Positions 6,769-7,669 of a stretch of 7,669 nt of DNA are shown one piece after another. The position numbers were made by a program, and so were the translations under genes. Every line of letters begins with the position of its first letter. Position 1 is the first letter of the stretch. Source of the stretch: Pseudomonadales bacterium (GTDB lineage Bacteria; Pseudomonadota; Gammaproteobacteria; Pseudomonadales; Pseudohongiellaceae); NCBI GenBank assembly GCA_022360535.1, contig JAKSCP010000377.1:1-7669 (forward strand), read 5' to 3'. The notes below the pieces were generated by a model. That model was not told where the DNA came from, ran no database searches, and was given only the letters and a program-made list of their open reading frames with translations.

Positions 6769-6785
6769 GTTTGGTAGTAAACGGG
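6766..6785. repeat. Perfect 7-bp inverted repeat overlapping the DUF2726 ribosome binding site
   Basis: CCCGTTT (6766-6772) and AAACGGG (6779-6785) flank a 6-nt loop. On the minus-strand transcript the downstream arm AAACGGG includes the GGG of the GGGAG ribosome binding site. The hairpin could therefore limit translation, or at the DNA level serve as an operator for a dimeric regulator. Neither role is shown by sequence alone. Confidence 0.45.
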
Positions 6786-7033
6786 CGCAGTAATGCTGGA
6801 TATGGCGATAAGCGAACAGGCATCCCTTCCCCTGAGTCACGTTTCAGGCCGTGCCACCCTGGCCAGCCGTTGTTATTGGTATTTTGCTCTTTGTGATCCA
6901 GTTCCGAATGTACACAATCTTCCGTCGCAAATAAATGAATAGGCTTCATTCCCGCTCTTCCCTGCGCCAGGGGGCTGACAGGCAACGGCCATGGACCGTA
7001 TGCTTCCACCCGACATTTGCGCAGGAACTGGCC
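6786..7033. other. Divergent intergenic spacer between the DUF2726 and N-acetyltransferase genes
   Basis: The spacer must carry promoters in both directions, but I could not identify convincing -35/-10 pairs on either strand. Long open frames on the minus strand here are antisense extensions of the acetyltransferase gene with no supporting ribosome binding site. I see no RNA gene. Confidence 0.4.
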
Positions 7034-7669
7034 ATGCCCCTTGATCTGAATGCTTACCTGAAACGGATACACGTGGACGGTGTGCCCGCCCCGACCCTGG
7101 CAACGCTGGCCACTCTGCAGCAGCGTCATCTTCAGTACATTGCCTTTGAGAATCTGAATCCGCTGTTGGGCCTGCCGGTGCCGCTGGATATTGAGAGCTT
7201 GCAGCACAAGCTGGTGCAGCAAGGGCGTGGCGGCTATTGCTTTGAGAACAACCTGCTGTTTATGGCGGTGCTGGAGGCATTGGGCTTTACGGTTCGCGGG
7301 ATCACCGCGCGGGTGTACTGGAATGCCCCGGAGGATGCCCAGCTGCCCCGTTCGCACATGCTGCTGCTAGTGGAGCTGGACGGACAACGTTATCTGAGCG
7401 ATGTGGGATTCGGCGGCATGACACCCACCGCGCCTTTGCGACTGGATGACACCACTGCACAGGCGACACCGCTGGAACCGTTTCGAGTGCTCCCTGCGGA
7501 GGATCATTACCGTTTGGAGGTGTGTCTGGGGGAACAGTGGCGTTTGCTGTATCGCTTTGACCTGATGACCCAATGGCCCATCGATTTTGAAATGGCCAAC
7601 TGGTACGTGGCCTGCCATCCCAACTCGAAATTTGTGAACAACCTGATTGCCGTCCGCACGGAGGATGAC
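7034..7669 (+). CDS. nhoA: Arylamine N-acetyltransferase (3' end beyond the window)
   Basis: I read 212 codons from an ATG at 7034 to the window edge with no stop. The product is an arylamine N-acetyltransferase, which transfers acetyl from acetyl-CoA to arylamines, hydroxyarylamines and hydrazines through a cysteine thioester in the cytoplasm. The catalytic triad is intact and at canonical positions: C69 in RGGYCFENN (65-73), H108 in RSHMLLLVELDG (106-117) and D123 in LSDVGFGG (121-128). FENLNPLLG at 38-46 is another family block. The family is usually about 250-290 residues, so some 40-80 residues are missing. The start is chosen from AGGA at 7023-7026, 7 nt upstream, and from the usual family N-terminus (LDLNAYLKRI-like). 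It is transcribed away from the DUF2726 gene and shows the higher GC of the host. A link to the defence-like genes is unlikely. The symbol is by family resemblance. Confidence 0.95.
   Translation, partial: MPLDLNAYLKRIHVDGVPAPTLATLATLQQRHLQYIAFENLNPLLGLPVPLDIESLQHKLVQQGRGGYCFENNLLFMAVLEALGFTVRGITARVYWNAPEDAQLPRSHMLLLVELDGQRYLSDVGFGGMTPTAPLRLDDTTAQATPLEPFRVLPAEDHYRLEVCLGEQWRLLYRFDLMTQWPIDFEMANWYVACHPNSKFVNNLIAVRTEDD

Noticed and set aside
6891..6917. TTGTG and CACAA arms in the divergent spacer as a regulator binding site.
   Set aside because: Five-base arms 17 nt apart without further symmetry are not distinguishable from chance.
6793..6942. A 49-codon plus-strand open frame in the spacer before the acetyltransferase gene (ATG at 6793, TAG at 6940-6942).
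   Set aside because: No ribosome binding site before the ATG, no recognisable motif, and it lies in a spacer expected to hold promoters.
6746..7357. A 203-codon minus-strand open frame spanning the spacer and the first half of the acetyltransferase gene.
   Set aside because: It is antisense to a clear arylamine N-acetyltransferase with intact catalytic triad and its translation has low-complexity, shadow-like composition.

Overview
The window looks like a Gammaproteobacterial chromosome segment of moderately high GC. I infer this from gene style and base composition only; no marker fixes the species. It carries housekeeping or stress-response genes at both edges and an AT-richer block in the middle. 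Hand counts on 60-base rows gave 40 G/C in 181-240, 34 in 7141-7200 and only 21 in 5581-5640.

Left block (1-1178, minus strand): a carboxymuconolactone decarboxylase/AhpD-like gene followed 4 nt later by an ECF sigma factor of the ECF41 type, cut off by the window edge. Upstream of the decarboxylase gene is an exact TGTCACA-N16-CGTC element, the promoter described for ECF41 sigma factors. The sigma factor therefore probably drives its own operon.

Middle block (1358-5917, minus strand): a two-gene unit transcribed leftward. The first gene, with a TTG start, encodes a 212-residue HEPN-domain protein with an RNHLAH motif (candidate RNase). The second, with a GTG start 63 nt downstream, encodes a 1285-residue protein. 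It combines an N-terminal Mrr-like PD-(D/E)xK nuclease domain, a STAND-type P-loop NTPase, a winged-helix-like segment and a long helical C-terminal sensor region. This is the architecture of an antiviral STAND sensor-nuclease, here paired with a separate HEPN protein. It is the best candidate in the window for an undescribed anti-phage system.

Right block (5988-7669): upstream of the HEPN gene on the same strand lies a membrane-anchored DUF2726 (Vsr-like fold) protein with a C-terminal topoisomerase-type zinc finger. Its GTG start sits beside a perfect 7-bp inverted repeat that overlaps its ribosome binding site. After a 278-nt divergent spacer comes an arylamine N-acetyltransferase gene on the plus strand, running off the window. 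DUF2726, HEPN and STAND are co-directional with 70-nt and 63-nt gaps, so a three-gene operon is possible, although the base composition of the DUF2726 gene is closer to the flanks.
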